Shown here one piece after another: positions 16,178-24,937 of a stretch of 64,000 bases of DNA. A model generated the notes under the pieces. It was given only the letters and a program-made list of their open reading frames with translations, was not told where the DNA came from and made no database searches. The first letter of the stretch is position 1. Each line of letters starts with the position of its first letter. Position numbers and translations under genes: made by a program. Origin of the DNA: UBA868 sp016776875 (GTDB lineage Bacteria > Pseudomonadota > Gammaproteobacteria > Arenicellales > UBA868). The stretch is taken from assembly GCA_051201585.1 (NCBI GenBank), contig CP179198.1:372001-436000 (forward strand). The letters run 5' to 3'.

Positions 16178-17323
16178 ATGCATTCAAACCCTTTTACGGA
16201 TGACGAGCTTCGTCGCCGGGTAGCGGCAACTCGTGCCGAAATGGAATCCCGTGAACTGGATCTGGTCATGCTGAGTGCGCCTGAGCAGGTATTCTATTTA
16301 ACAGGCCTTGATCACTGGGGTTATTTCGCCCCCCATCTTCTATTAGTGCCTCGAGAGGGCGACTTAACGCTTGTGACTCGGCAGATGGAGCATGTTGCAA
16401 TTCGCAATCAGGTTCGAAACGCAACGTTTATTGGTCATCTGGACTCGGAGACGGCTGTTGATATCGTGGTTCGTCATTTGACTGGAAAGACCGCTGATAA
16501 AACCGTCGGGCTGGAAATGGGCTCCGCAGGGCTTTCTTATGCGATGGGTGAGGCGCTTCAACAAAGGGTCGATGTTGCGCGATGGGTTGACGTGACCGGA
16601 ATGCTTGATGAGTTGCGCTTGGTGAAGTCCCCCGAAGAGCAGATATTTATGAGGCGCGCCGCCGTGGCGTCAGATGCAGGAACCCAAGCTGCGATTTCAG
16701 CTATCCATGATGGGGCGCTCGAAGCCGAGGTTGCAGCAGAGTGTCTGGCAGAAATGACGCGTGCGGGCGGTACGCCTCCGGGGTTTGGTCCTTTTTTGCG
16801 TCCGTGGCACCGTATGGCTGAAGAGCATACGACTTGGGGCGAGGGTCGACACAAGGATGCTGTATTTCTTGAGGTCGCCGGGTGTGTGGCGCGTTACAAC
16901 GCGCCAATGGGTCGACTGGTAAACATCGGCAGTATTTCTGATGAGGATGCTGAGATGGCTGACTTATGCGGGAAGGCATTTAATGCATCGATTGAGGCCC
17001 TTAAAGTGGGCGCTGAAGCGAAAGATGTTTATAACGGCTGGCAATCAATTGTTGATGCGGCAGGGATGCCTGAGTATCGGCGCCATCACTGCGGATACCT
17101 GGTGGGGATCGGGTTTCCGCCCTCGTGGACGGGTGGGCCACGGGTCACCGGTTTACGGCACGACTCAGATCGTCAGATGAAAGAGGGCATGACATTCCAT
17201 TTGATGTCTTGGTTTACGGAGACCGGAAGAGGGAACTACTTTATTTCAAATACCGTGCTTCTTGGAGCAGACGGTGCCGAGGTCCTTACAAAGACATCGC
17301 ATGGGCCTCATATTACAAGCTAG
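16178..17323 (+). CDS. M24-family hydrolase with degenerate metal site (DoeA/creatinase-like)
   Basis: This 381-residue protein has the two-domain creatinase/prolidase fold: an N-terminal domain with FYLTGLDHWGYFAPH and a pita-bread C-terminal domain. The position that carries the first metal-binding Asp in aminopeptidases reads VFLEVAGC (Glu), and the second Asp region reads RYNAPMGRLV, with no Asp. Metal-free members of the family include creatinase and ectoine hydrolase DoeA, so it probably cleaves a C-N bond in a cyclic or guanidino/amide compound. ATG 16178 has AAAGGA seven bases upstream. The last gene of the 12.7-17.3 kb operon, it converges on metF. Its sequence is clearly different from the second M24 protein at 35.4 kb. 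Confidence 0.8.
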   Translation: MHSNPFTDDELRRRVAATRAEMESRELDLVMLSAPEQVFYLTGLDHWGYFAPHLLLVPREGDLTLVTRQMEHVAIRNQVRNATFIGHLDSETAVDIVVRHLTGKTADKTVGLEMGSAGLSYAMGEALQQRVDVARWVDVTGMLDELRLVKSPEEQIFMRRAAVASDAGTQAAISAIHDGALEAEVAAECLAEMTRAGGTPPGFGPFLRPWHRMAEEHTTWGEGRHKDAVFLEVAGCVARYNAPMGRLVNIGSISDEDAEMADLCGKAFNASIEALKVGAEAKDVYNGWQSIVDAAGMPEYRRHHCGYLVGIGFPPSWTGGPRVTGLRHDSDRQMKEGMTFHLMSWFTETGRGNYFISNTVLLGADGAEVLTKTSHGPHITS

Positions 17324-17373
17324 CTGAATTGTTTACTGCTGTTTACAAGAAGGGAGATAAGTGGCACGCTGGG

Positions 17374-18384
17374 TTAGACTTGTGGTCGGGGGAATAAGCC
17401 CGCTCGCTCGACAATTGGTCTTATTGCGGCTTCCCATTCGATCGCCATAATGTGTACGCCTGCTACGCCCTCGATTTCCTGAAGCTGCTCGATCTGTTCA
17501 ATGCAGATGTTTTGACCTTCAGCACGCCAGGCGTCACGGCGTGCGTCTTTATCGTTTTCATCGATTCCCTGAACGGCTCCGTCCATCCGCTTAAGCAGTT
17601 CATCCGGAATCACGATTCCAGGAATCTGGTCGTTCAGGAATCGTGCCATGGGACTGCTTTTTAACGGCCCGATACCGGCCAAGATATGGACCTTTTCGGT
17701 GACGCCTAAATCAACCAGCTTTGCCATGAACTGTTTAAAAATGTCCATATCAAAAATCATTTGGGTTTGAATAAAGTCAACGCCTGCCGCCATTTTTTTG
17801 GCAATTCGAAGGGGTCGAAAGGAGATCGGTTCTGAAAAAGGGCTGCCCGCACCACCTATAAAGAGTTTCGGTCCGCCGCCTTTAATTTCATCGCCACACT
17901 GAAACTGGTTCTTGTCCCGCATTTCTTGAATCATTCGGATGAGTTGCATTGAGTCAATGTCCTGGACGTTTTTGGCGCCGGGATGATTTCCAAAAGATTG
18001 ATGGTCACCGGAAAGGCATAGGACATTTCGTATCCCGTGAAAATAGGCGCCCATTAGGTCGCTTTGTATGGCAAGACGGTTTCGATCGCGGCAGGTCATC
18101 TGGATTACGGGCTCCAAACCTTGTTGGGCCATATAGATACCGGTCGCAATACTACTCAGCCGCACAATGCCTGTTTGATTGTCAGTGACGTTTGCGGCAT
18201 CAACGACACCTTTCAGAAGATTGATTTTCCGGTCAATGAAGGCCGGATCCATATGTTTTGGAGGGCCGAGTTCTCCAGTCACAGCAAAGTGGCCAGCAGC
18301 GAGCACGCGTTCAAGATTGCTTCCTGACTTTTGCGCGTCTTGTGATTCAATTTCAGGATTGGTTGCCATGGGATCGATACTCAA
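17374..18384 (-). CDS. Methylenetetrahydrofolate reductase, MetF family
   Basis: MetF-type flavoproteins interconvert 5,10-methylene- and 5-methyl-tetrahydrofolate. The 336-residue product shows the TIM-barrel pattern of the family: VTGELGPPK near 35-43, the AANVTDNQTGIVRLSSIA folate/flavin segment near 63-80, and NVLCLSGDHQSFGNHPGAK near 120-138. The stretch AAGVDFIQTQMIFDMDIF near 200 matches the substrate-binding helix. It is the short, non-canonical branch that lacks an obvious NAD(P)H-specific extension. Its start overlaps the metV-Rieske stop (ATGA), so the two proteins almost certainly form a complex. The electron donor is discussed in the findings. Confidence 0.88.
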   Translation of the reverse strand: MSIDPMATNPEIESQDAQKSGSNLERVLAAGHFAVTGELGPPKHMDPAFIDRKINLLKGVVDAANVTDNQTGIVRLSSIATGIYMAQQGLEPVIQMTCRDRNRLAIQSDLMGAYFHGIRNVLCLSGDHQSFGNHPGAKNVQDIDSMQLIRMIQEMRDKNQFQCGDEIKGGGPKLFIGGAGSPFSEPISFRPLRIAKKMAAGVDFIQTQMIFDMDIFKQFMAKLVDLGVTEKVHILAGIGPLKSSPMARFLNDQIPGIVIPDELLKRMDGAVQGIDENDKDARRDAWRAEGQNICIEQIEQLQEIEGVAGVHIMAIEWEAAIRPIVERAGLFPRPQV

Positions 18385-19538
18385 TCTGCGTTAAAGAAGT
18401 CGTCTTCATCGAGGTCATCATCTTCTTCGTAATCGTAAATTATTTCTGATTCAATTCTGACGAAGACATTATCGTTTTTAAGTTGGGATTCATACATCTC
18501 AACAGGTCGCTCGGCGGCGCCTTTCATTTCTCCACTCCTGAGATCCCATTTCCATAAATGCTTCGTGCAGGTCAGTAATCCATCCCTCAGAACGCCGGAG
18601 TCGATCAAGGGCTCGGCGAGGTGTGGGCAGGTGGGTGGAAAAGCGCGGATGCAGTCCCCGAGGTTGGTCAGCATGACGTCGACTCCAGCAACGGTAAATC
18701 TGCGAAGCTTGCCTTCCGGGAGATCCGAAAGGCTGCAGACCTGATGCCAGGAGGCGTCAAGAACCGATTCGTCGTCAGGCTTGGAAGAGGGTGTTGTTGG
18801 AGCGGTGGCTGGGGCGGTCGGTGTCGTATTTTCTGCCTTGATTTTGTCGCCAGCCGCTCGCGCACTTTGTTGGCCGAGGTCGCTGCTGACGACCACTCGC
18901 CGCATACTGCCGCCGCGGCTTGTCGACCAGTCTTTGGGAGGTTGAATGTCCATGAGTGTGTCAGCAATGCCCTGACGATCGAGCAACGTCCAGATCTTCG
19001 ACCAGATGCACGGAATGTTGGGATCGACCTCACACATGCCACCCTCTGATCCGCCGCACGGACCATTTTGCAGTTGTTTAGGGCATCGGGTAATTGGACA
19101 TAAGCCTCCGGTGTACTCCAAGACGCAATTTCCGCAACCGACGCACCGTTCCTCCCATACGCCCGGTTCCGTCGGTTGACCCATAAAGTTAGTATCGAGC
19201 CCGGGGAGGATTGGGGTGTCCATATATTTTTCGGCAAGTGTTTGCACGCCCACACCGCAGGCCATTGACAATACAGCGTCATATTCTTCAATATTTTCTT
19301 CCAGCGGTGCCACAAACTCTTGCACGCACTGTCGCTGAACCGTCGCCTCGTCAACTTCTATTTGTTCACCATTAGCCGCTGCCGCCGTTCGCAAGGTCGC
19401 AGCCATTGCGCTGGACTCTTTTTGTCCTCCGGCAAAACATACAGAAACGCAAGTTCCGCATCCTACTGTGAGAACCTTTTTTTTACCTTTCAGCATTCGC
19501 TGAATATCTTCTAACTTTTTCTGTTCGGCAACAATCAT
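18381..19538 (-). CDS. MetV-like zinc/iron-sulfur protein fused to a C-terminal Rieske [2Fe-2S] domain
   Basis: Residues 1-200 match the MTHFR C-terminal/MetV family found beside MetF in acetogens. They carry many cysteines: C27, C30, C34, C71, C94, C132, C135, C138, C147, C152, C161, C169 and C177, including the RCVGCGNC and NGPCGG motifs. A Thr/Pro-rich linker (about 238-253) leads to a Rieske-ferredoxin domain with CPH at 304-306 and CTKH at 324-327, the C-x-H...C-x2-H ligand pattern. A very acidic tail ends the protein. I do not know of a described MetV-Rieske fusion. The stop overlaps the metF start; the gene follows the ferredoxin/MvhD gene by 83 bases. Confidence 0.85.
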   Translation of the reverse strand: MIVAEQKKLEDIQRMLKGKKKVLTVGCGTCVSVCFAGGQKESSAMAATLRTAAAANGEQIEVDEATVQRQCVQEFVAPLEENIEEYDAVLSMACGVGVQTLAEKYMDTPILPGLDTNFMGQPTEPGVWEERCVGCGNCVLEYTGGLCPITRCPKQLQNGPCGGSEGGMCEVDPNIPCIWSKIWTLLDRQGIADTLMDIQPPKDWSTSRGGSMRRVVVSSDLGQQSARAAGDKIKAENTTPTAPATAPTTPSSKPDDESVLDASWHQVCSLSDLPEGKLRRFTVAGVDVMLTNLGDCIRAFPPTCPHLAEPLIDSGVLRDGLLTCTKHLWKWDLRSGEMKGAAERPVEMYESQLKNDNVFVRIESEIIYDYEEDDDLDEDDFFNAD

Positions 19539-19621
19539 GATTTTTCTCGAAAATTTTACTTGTTAGCTAGTTCATCAAATACCGTGGTGATGTCAGTTAC
19601 TCAGGCATCACTTATAAGGGG

Positions 19622-20638
19622 TTATTTCCTTTCAGCCGCGACTTGATGCAACGGGGTTGATCCAAGCGCTTGAGTCTTTTGATTCAGTGAGTCGATGGCG
19701 TCGGCAAGCTCCTTATGATCGCCAGGCGTGATGTGTGTCATCATGACCCGGTCATGGTGAAGGCCGCATTTATCCAGCCATTGTGACACACGGTCTACCC
19801 GTTGTTTCACATGTAAATTTCCGGTATTAAAGTAACACTCGCCCGGTTGACACCCGACCACCATTACCCCATCCGCGCCTTTTTCGAAAGCATGCATGAG
19901 TTGGAGCGTATCGACTCGTCCGGAGCAGGGCACTTCAACAACGTGGGTTGCAGCATCGGTCTTTTGGGTATGGGAACTGTCAGTGCAAACTTCTTGCGTG
20001 GTCTGCCGAGATTGCGGACAGGTAAAAATGACCAGGGCGTTTGGGTTCTCGCTCAGCTGATTTTGCTGAGAAGCCTGTTCGAACCTGAACTGGTCAATGG
20101 CATCAATCACGACGTCATGAGTATTGATATTCATTTCGATCGCTCCGGTCGGGCAAGCTGCCGCACATAATCCACAGCCCGTGCATAAGTCTTTATCAAC
20201 TATCGCGGCACCTTGAATCCCGCCAACTCCCACCAGACCACTATCAATTCTGGCTGCGCCGAACGTGCAGAATCGAACGCAATTTAGGCATGCGACACAC
20301 ACGGGCGCGTTAACAACCGCGATCGGTCGGGTGATGGGTTGAGCAGAGTCGACCGGAGGCTCCAGATCGAGCACTATTTCTCCGCTTGTTGCGCGCGAGA
20401 CGCAGACCGTTAGAAACTCGGAACGCTCAGAATCCTCGAGCACAGTGTCCCGATGGTCGATCTCGCCAGAGAGATAGCGCGTGCGACACGTTCCACAACG
20501 GCCATTGGAGCAGTCGAGTGGAACTTCATAACCATTTTCATATAAAACATGAAGAATAGTTCGATTTTCCGGGACCTCAAACACCTCATCGGTGGATGAC
20601 ACCCGAATATTAAAACTCGTGTTGTCCGTTGAATTCAT
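19622..20638 (-). CDS. [2Fe-2S] ferredoxin - 2x[4Fe-4S] - MvhD/FlxD fusion protein
   Basis: The 338-residue product joins three redox modules. A plant-type [2Fe-2S] ferredoxin has Cys43, 48, 51 and 79 (CSNGRCGTC). Two [4Fe-4S] motifs follow at C114-C117-C120-C124 and C152-C155-C158-C162. The C-terminal region from about 200 is an MvhD-type subunit (C207, C218, C238, C263, C268; the GCQPGECYFNTGN motif). In anaerobes MvhD-like proteins connect heterodisulfide-reductase-like modules to hydrogenase or MetFV; here no HdrA is present in the window. It is the first gene of the operon with metV-Rieske and metF, so it is likely the electron carrier for that reductase. Confidence 0.88.
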   Translation of the reverse strand: MNSTDNTSFNIRVSSTDEVFEVPENRTILHVLYENGYEVPLDCSNGRCGTCRTRYLSGEIDHRDTVLEDSERSEFLTVCVSRATSGEIVLDLEPPVDSAQPITRPIAVVNAPVCVACLNCVRFCTFGAARIDSGLVGVGGIQGAAIVDKDLCTGCGLCAAACPTGAIEMNINTHDVVIDAIDQFRFEQASQQNQLSENPNALVIFTCPQSRQTTQEVCTDSSHTQKTDAATHVVEVPCSGRVDTLQLMHAFEKGADGVMVVGCQPGECYFNTGNLHVKQRVDRVSQWLDKCGLHHDRVMMTHITPGDHKELADAIDSLNQKTQALGSTPLHQVAAERK

Positions 20639-20870
20639 GAGCGCCTACGATTGATTGATATATTTTGAACCAAGTGGCCCGAAAGAGAAAAGTCATAGAA
20701 CGACATATTCGTAATTTTTTTGGCTAACGTGATCCGTTTTTAGAGATCCAACATTGTGGGCCCTCGCCCATTTCTCGTGAACAGGTCTGTAAATCATAAA
20801 TTTATGTTCATTTTTTTTGATATGGTACCGTGCTTTTAAGATGCGGCTTGACTAATTTCACGGAGATTTT

Positions 20871-21242
20871 TTGATAGTGACTTTTCAATATTACCCAAAA
20901 AAATTAGATGTTAATAATCTAGAGGAATGGCCTTTCGATAACGTCGCTTCTGACTATGTAATTGTTTCAGGCCATCCTTGCGCATCCGGGCGGATTGATT
21001 TTTTAAGCGCGGATGGTTTGTCTCGAGCGGGGATCTGGCGGTGCACCCCCGGTATCTTCGACTGCAACGAGTTGGGAGATGAGTTGCAGACAATAACGGC
21101 GGGTCGGGTTGTGCTCAGTATGGAAGGGCAGGCGTCTATTGAATGTGTGCCGGGTGATAGTGTCTTTACTCGTAAAGGTCGGCGAGTGAGATGGGATATT
21201 CGTGAAACCGTGACAAAAATATTCCACACATCAAATTTATAA
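20871..21242 (+). CDS. Cupin-domain protein (DUF861/EutQ-like)
   Basis: A single-domain cupin of 123 residues. The AGIWRCTPGIFDCNELGDELQTITAGRVVL segment resembles the first cupin motif of the DUF861 group, and IECVPGDSVFTRKGRRVRWDI the second. Metal-binding His residues are not conserved, since Glu, Cys and Asp take their place, so catalysis is uncertain. The TTG start has GGAG five bases upstream; a GTG six bases later is possible. Relatives are often found beside amino-acid and amine catabolic genes. It stands alone between the redox operon and the peptide importer. Confidence 0.7.
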   Translation: MIVTFQYYPKKLDVNNLEEWPFDNVASDYVIVSGHPCASGRIDFLSADGLSRAGIWRCTPGIFDCNELGDELQTITAGRVVLSMEGQASIECVPGDSVFTRKGRRVRWDIRETVTKIFHTSNL

Positions 21243-21298
21243 AAGGCAGCCTGGGCAAGATTAGTCAAGCCAGATCTGAATGACTGATCTTTGATAAA

Positions 21299-22939
21299 TC
21301 AGGAGTTTGATGTCGACGACATTACGCCGTGTTTCTCGCGATGGGCAATCAGTTCGTCAAGCCAGTCAGGGTCCATTTCAGGTACCGAGGACAGTAGGAG
21401 TTCCGTGTAGTCATGATGGGGTGGTGAAAATATTTCTGTCTTTGAACCTTGCTCAACAATTTTTCCCTGCAGCATCACCACAACGTTATCTGCAATGGCT
21501 TTGACCGTGGCGAGATCGTGTGTGATGAACATATAGGCGAGGTTGAACTCCCGCTGTAGCCGATCCAAGAGTCGCAGAATGCCTTCAGCAACGAGTTGGT
21601 CCAGCGCTGATGTGACTTCGTCGCAGATAATAAATTCTGGCTCAGCGGCAAGTGCGCGAGCGATACTGACTCTTTGCTTTTGGCCGCCGGAAAGTTCATC
21701 TGGAAAACGATCAATATAAAGATCGGGCTCAAGTTCGATCAGTGATAAGAGTTCACGAATGCGCGCTTCTTTTTGTTTGCCGGTGAGACCCAGGTAAAAA
21801 CTCAGCGGTCGGCCAATAATATTGCGAATACGCTGGCGCGGATTAAGCGCGGTATCCGCCATTTGATAGATCATTTGGACATGGCGTAGCTGTTCTTTAT
21901 TTCGTGACTTAAAACTTTTGGGCAGAATGTTGCCGTTAAGTTGAATATCGCCGAGGCGGGGTGGGAGCAATCCCGTAATGACTCGCGCTGCGGTGCTTTT
22001 TCCGCTACCGGATTCACCGACGATCGCTACCGTTTGTCCCCGATGAATTTCAAAAGAAACCTCTTTGAGAATATCTTCTGATCCGTATCCTGCGGTGACG
22101 TTATTCACCTTAACCACCGGACTAATCGCGCTTGCGACTGTCTCAGCTTCTTTCTTGAATGATCGAACGGCCCATAATGACTTGGTGTATTCCATTTTGG
22201 GGCTCGACATCATCTCGCGTGTCGTGGCTTCCTCAACTAACTCGCCATAGCGCAACACCATAATGCGATCAGCCATTTGAGCGACGACTGCAAGGTCATG
22301 AGAGATATAAATGGCAGCCGTGTTGAATTCGCGCACAATATCCCGGATGGTTGTGAGGACTTCGATTTGTGTTGTGACATCGAGTGCGGTGGTGGGTTCA
22401 TCGAAAATAATGAGGTCGGGCCGACAGGATAATGCCATTGCGGTCATGGCTCGTTGCAACTGCCCTCCCGACACCTGATGCGGGTAGCGATAGCCAATAC
22501 CATCGGGATCTGGAAGCAGAACTCGACCGTAAAGATCCTTAGCGTCTTTCTCTGCCTCGCGCCGACTTTTAACACCATGAACCACCGGAATCTCAGAGAA
22601 TTGATCGATCAGTTGGTGGGCAGGGTTAAAGGAAGCCGCCGCGCTTTGGGCAACGTAGGCAATACGGACACCCCGTAATTTTCTTAAGGTTAATTCAGAT
22701 TGCTCGGTAAGCTCCTGTCCATCGAAACGAATGGAGCCTTCTCGAATGCGGCACCCGGGTCTGAAAAAATTCATAGCGGCGAGGCCAAGCGTAGACTTGC
22801 CGGCCCCTGATTCCCCAATAAGGCCCAACACTTCACCTCGATCGAGATTCAGGTCAATTCCTTTGATGATCTCGTGCCAAATCTCATCGCTTTCACCATC
22901 GATCTGAAGATTCCGGATTTCGAGTAAAGGATCGTTCAT
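21299..22939 (-). CDS. Dipeptide/oligopeptide-type ABC ATPase, two-domain fusion (DppD-DppF)
   Basis: The 546-residue protein has two complete ATPase domains. The first has Walker A GESGAGKST near residue 42, signature VSGGQLQRAM near 156 and Walker B LIIFDEPTTALD. The second has GESGSGKST near 304, LSGGQKQRVSIARAL near 417 and FIICDEVTSALD. The second Walker B has Asp-Glu-Val instead of the usual Glu-Pro. It powers the DppBC permease encoded downstream in coordinates (upstream in transcription). The operon order is SBP, DppB, DppC, DppDF. Confidence 0.92.
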   Translation of the reverse strand: MNDPLLEIRNLQIDGESDEIWHEIIKGIDLNLDRGEVLGLIGESGAGKSTLGLAAMNFFRPGCRIREGSIRFDGQELTEQSELTLRKLRGVRIAYVAQSAAASFNPAHQLIDQFSEIPVVHGVKSRREAEKDAKDLYGRVLLPDPDGIGYRYPHQVSGGQLQRAMTAMALSCRPDLIIFDEPTTALDVTTQIEVLTTIRDIVREFNTAAIYISHDLAVVAQMADRIMVLRYGELVEEATTREMMSSPKMEYTKSLWAVRSFKKEAETVASAISPVVKVNNVTAGYGSEDILKEVSFEIHRGQTVAIVGESGSGKSTAARVITGLLPPRLGDIQLNGNILPKSFKSRNKEQLRHVQMIYQMADTALNPRQRIRNIIGRPLSFYLGLTGKQKEARIRELLSLIELEPDLYIDRFPDELSGGQKQRVSIARALAAEPEFIICDEVTSALDQLVAEGILRLLDRLQREFNLAYMFITHDLATVKAIADNVVVMLQGKIVEQGSKTEIFSPPHHDYTELLLSSVPEMDPDWLDELIAHREKHGVMSSTSNS

Positions 22940-22963
22940 GAGTGTGCCTGGCGACGCGAAGGT

Positions 22964-23857
22964 TTAATGTCCATCTTTGAGTCCGCTCGATTTATGCAAG
23001 AACCAGTCCACTAAAAAGTTAACGCCTAGTGTGAGGACTGCAATTGCTATCGCCGGTAGGATTGGAGTGATGTCACCATAAGTGATCAGAACCGCATTCT
23101 CACGGACCATCGAGCCCCAGTCTGCAGTTGGAGGTTGAATGCCGAGCCCAAGAAAACTAAGTGCGGCAATCATTAAAAAAACAAAGCAGAATCTCAGCCC
23201 AAATTCGGCCAGCAAAGGCGCAGTGATATTCGGTAAAATCTCGCGAATGCAAAGCCAAAAAATTCGCTCTCCGCGTAGCCGAGCCGCCTCAAAATAATCA
23301 AGCACCACGACGTTTAGGCTCACCGCTCGAGTGACGCGGAAGATTCGAGTGGCATCAAGAGTTGCAATGACAATAATAAGGATTGGAATTGAAGTGCCAA
23401 AGATTGTCAGCAACATGAGCGCAAAAATTAACTGAGGAATGGCCATCAGCACATCCACAACGCGACTTGCGACCTGATCAAACCATCCCGTGTAGATCGC
23501 TGCGAGCAGGCCCATGATGCCGCCGATCATGAATGCAAGCACGGTTGTAATAAAGGCGATACCTACTGTATTACGAGCACCAAACAGCAGTCGTGTCAGC
23601 ATATCTCGACCCAAGCCATCTGTTCCGAGAATAAATTCATCACCCCAGACGTCGAATTCGGGGCCGACAATTTCGGTTTCGCCATAAGGTGTTAAGAACG
23701 GGGCAAAAATAGCCACAAAACCATAAGTCACAATCACCAACATGCCGAACTTTGCAGTAATCGGGGCTTTAAGAATTTCCCGAAACGCATTTTGCAACCG
23801 GGTTCTTCGGGGTCGACTCACCTGCGCCTCAAGCGGCGATATGTCATTGCTGCTCAT
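22964..23857 (-). CDS. Dipeptide-type ABC permease DppC
   Basis: This inner-membrane permease has the DppC/OppC layout: a cytoplasmic N-terminus, then a first helix near KFGMLVIVTYGFVAIFAPFLTPYG and the DGLGRDMLTRLLFGARNT motif that marks the family. An EAA loop with YFEAARLRGERIFWLCIREILPN follows. ATG 23857 is chosen because it overlaps the DppB stop (ATGA); the longer frame would need a TTG further upstream. It works with DppB and the fused ATPase. Confidence 0.92.
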   Translation of the reverse strand: MSSNDISPLEAQVSRPRRTRLQNAFREILKAPITAKFGMLVIVTYGFVAIFAPFLTPYGETEIVGPEFDVWGDEFILGTDGLGRDMLTRLLFGARNTVGIAFITTVLAFMIGGIMGLLAAIYTGWFDQVASRVVDVLMAIPQLIFALMLLTIFGTSIPILIIVIATLDATRIFRVTRAVSLNVVVLDYFEAARLRGERIFWLCIREILPNITAPLLAEFGLRFCFVFLMIAALSFLGLGIQPPTADWGSMVRENAVLITYGDITPILPAIAIAVLTLGVNFLVDWFLHKSSGLKDGH

Positions 23858-24810
23858 TTGGGATGCAGTAGTCGGGGGTTGGTACAAATCGAAACAATAT
23901 CAGCGGTTAAATTAAGCAAGATATAGGTGCCGGCAAAGATCATGCTACAAGCTTGGACTACCGGGATATCACGATTTGAAACTGAATCGACCATTAATTG
24001 ACCAAGGCCTGGGTAAATAAAGACAACTTCTACAACCACGACGCCCACAACCAGGTAGGCAAGACTAATGGCAATGATGTTGGCAATAGGCGCCCATGCG
24101 TTAGGTAATGCATGTTTAATAATGACTCGAAACTTGGGCATTCCTTTTAAGTGCGCCATTTCGATATAGGCGCTTGCCAGTAGATTGATAATGGAAGCCC
24201 TAACCATGCGCATCATGTAGGCCAGAATTACCCCCATCAGCGTAATTGCAGGGAGTGCCACCTGATGTAACTTGTCAACAAACGAGGTGTCTTGATCAAT
24301 ATTTGAAAGACTTGGAAACCATCCCAGTTTTACGGAAAAGTAAAGAATAAGCACATAGGCGGTTAAGAACTCCGGCGCAGATACGGCACCTAATGTGACA
24401 ACATTGACCGATCGGTCATAAGCACTGTTTCGATAGAGAGCCGCCAAAATGCCAAAAAGCAGCGCGAGCGGAACGGAGATTGCGGCAGCCGTTAGGGCGA
24501 GAAAAAGGGTATTGGATAGACGGAAGGTAATAAGTTCCGCGATATCACGCCGGTTTGCGAGCGAAGTCCCTAGATCACCCTGTAAAACGCCAGCCCACCA
24601 GTCTATATAGCGGGTATGCGCTGGCCGATCGAGACCCAGTTCGTGGCGCAAGGCAGCAACGTTCTCGGGACTGGCGCCCTGTCCTAACAGCGCTTCTGCA
24701 ATATCGCCGGGTAGAAACTCAACGCCAACAAAAATAATAATAGAAACCACAAAAAGCGTCAGCAGCCCAAGACCAAATCGCTGCAAAATCATGAGAAGAA
24801 TTCTATTCAT
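23854..24810 (-). CDS. Dipeptide-type ABC permease DppB
   Basis: The 318-residue DppB/OppB-type permease has the typical first helix, a periplasmic loop with LPGDIAEALLGQGASPENVAALRHELGLDRP, and the EAA loop IEMAHLKGMPKFRVIIKHALPNAWAP. The last part has VVVEVVFIYPGLGQLMVDSVSNRD, also typical. It pairs with DppC. The gene follows the binding-protein gene after a strong terminator (24938-24963), so its expression probably depends on read-through or a second promoter. Confidence 0.93.
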   Translation of the reverse strand: MNRILLMILQRFGLGLLTLFVVSIIIFVGVEFLPGDIAEALLGQGASPENVAALRHELGLDRPAHTRYIDWWAGVLQGDLGTSLANRRDIAELITFRLSNTLFLALTAAAISVPLALLFGILAALYRNSAYDRSVNVVTLGAVSAPEFLTAYVLILYFSVKLGWFPSLSNIDQDTSFVDKLHQVALPAITLMGVILAYMMRMVRASIINLLASAYIEMAHLKGMPKFRVIIKHALPNAWAPIANIIAISLAYLVVGVVVVEVVFIYPGLGQLMVDSVSNRDIPVVQACSMIFAGTYILLNLTADIVSICTNPRLLHPK

Positions 24811-24937
24811 TATCTTTTAACGCTTACATCTTTGTGAGTTATCCAACACTGTAGCGCAGATCAACCGAGTTTGCATATTGAGTTTTCAATTTTCATTTTC
24901 GGACTGAAGGTATTGGTGATGCCCTGCTTAATGAAAA

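Noticed and set aside
16178..17323. DMSP lyase DddP (also M24 fold)
   Set aside because: DddP keeps its metal-binding Asp/His/Glu set; this protein lacks the Asp pair, so DoeA/creatinase-like is a better fit.
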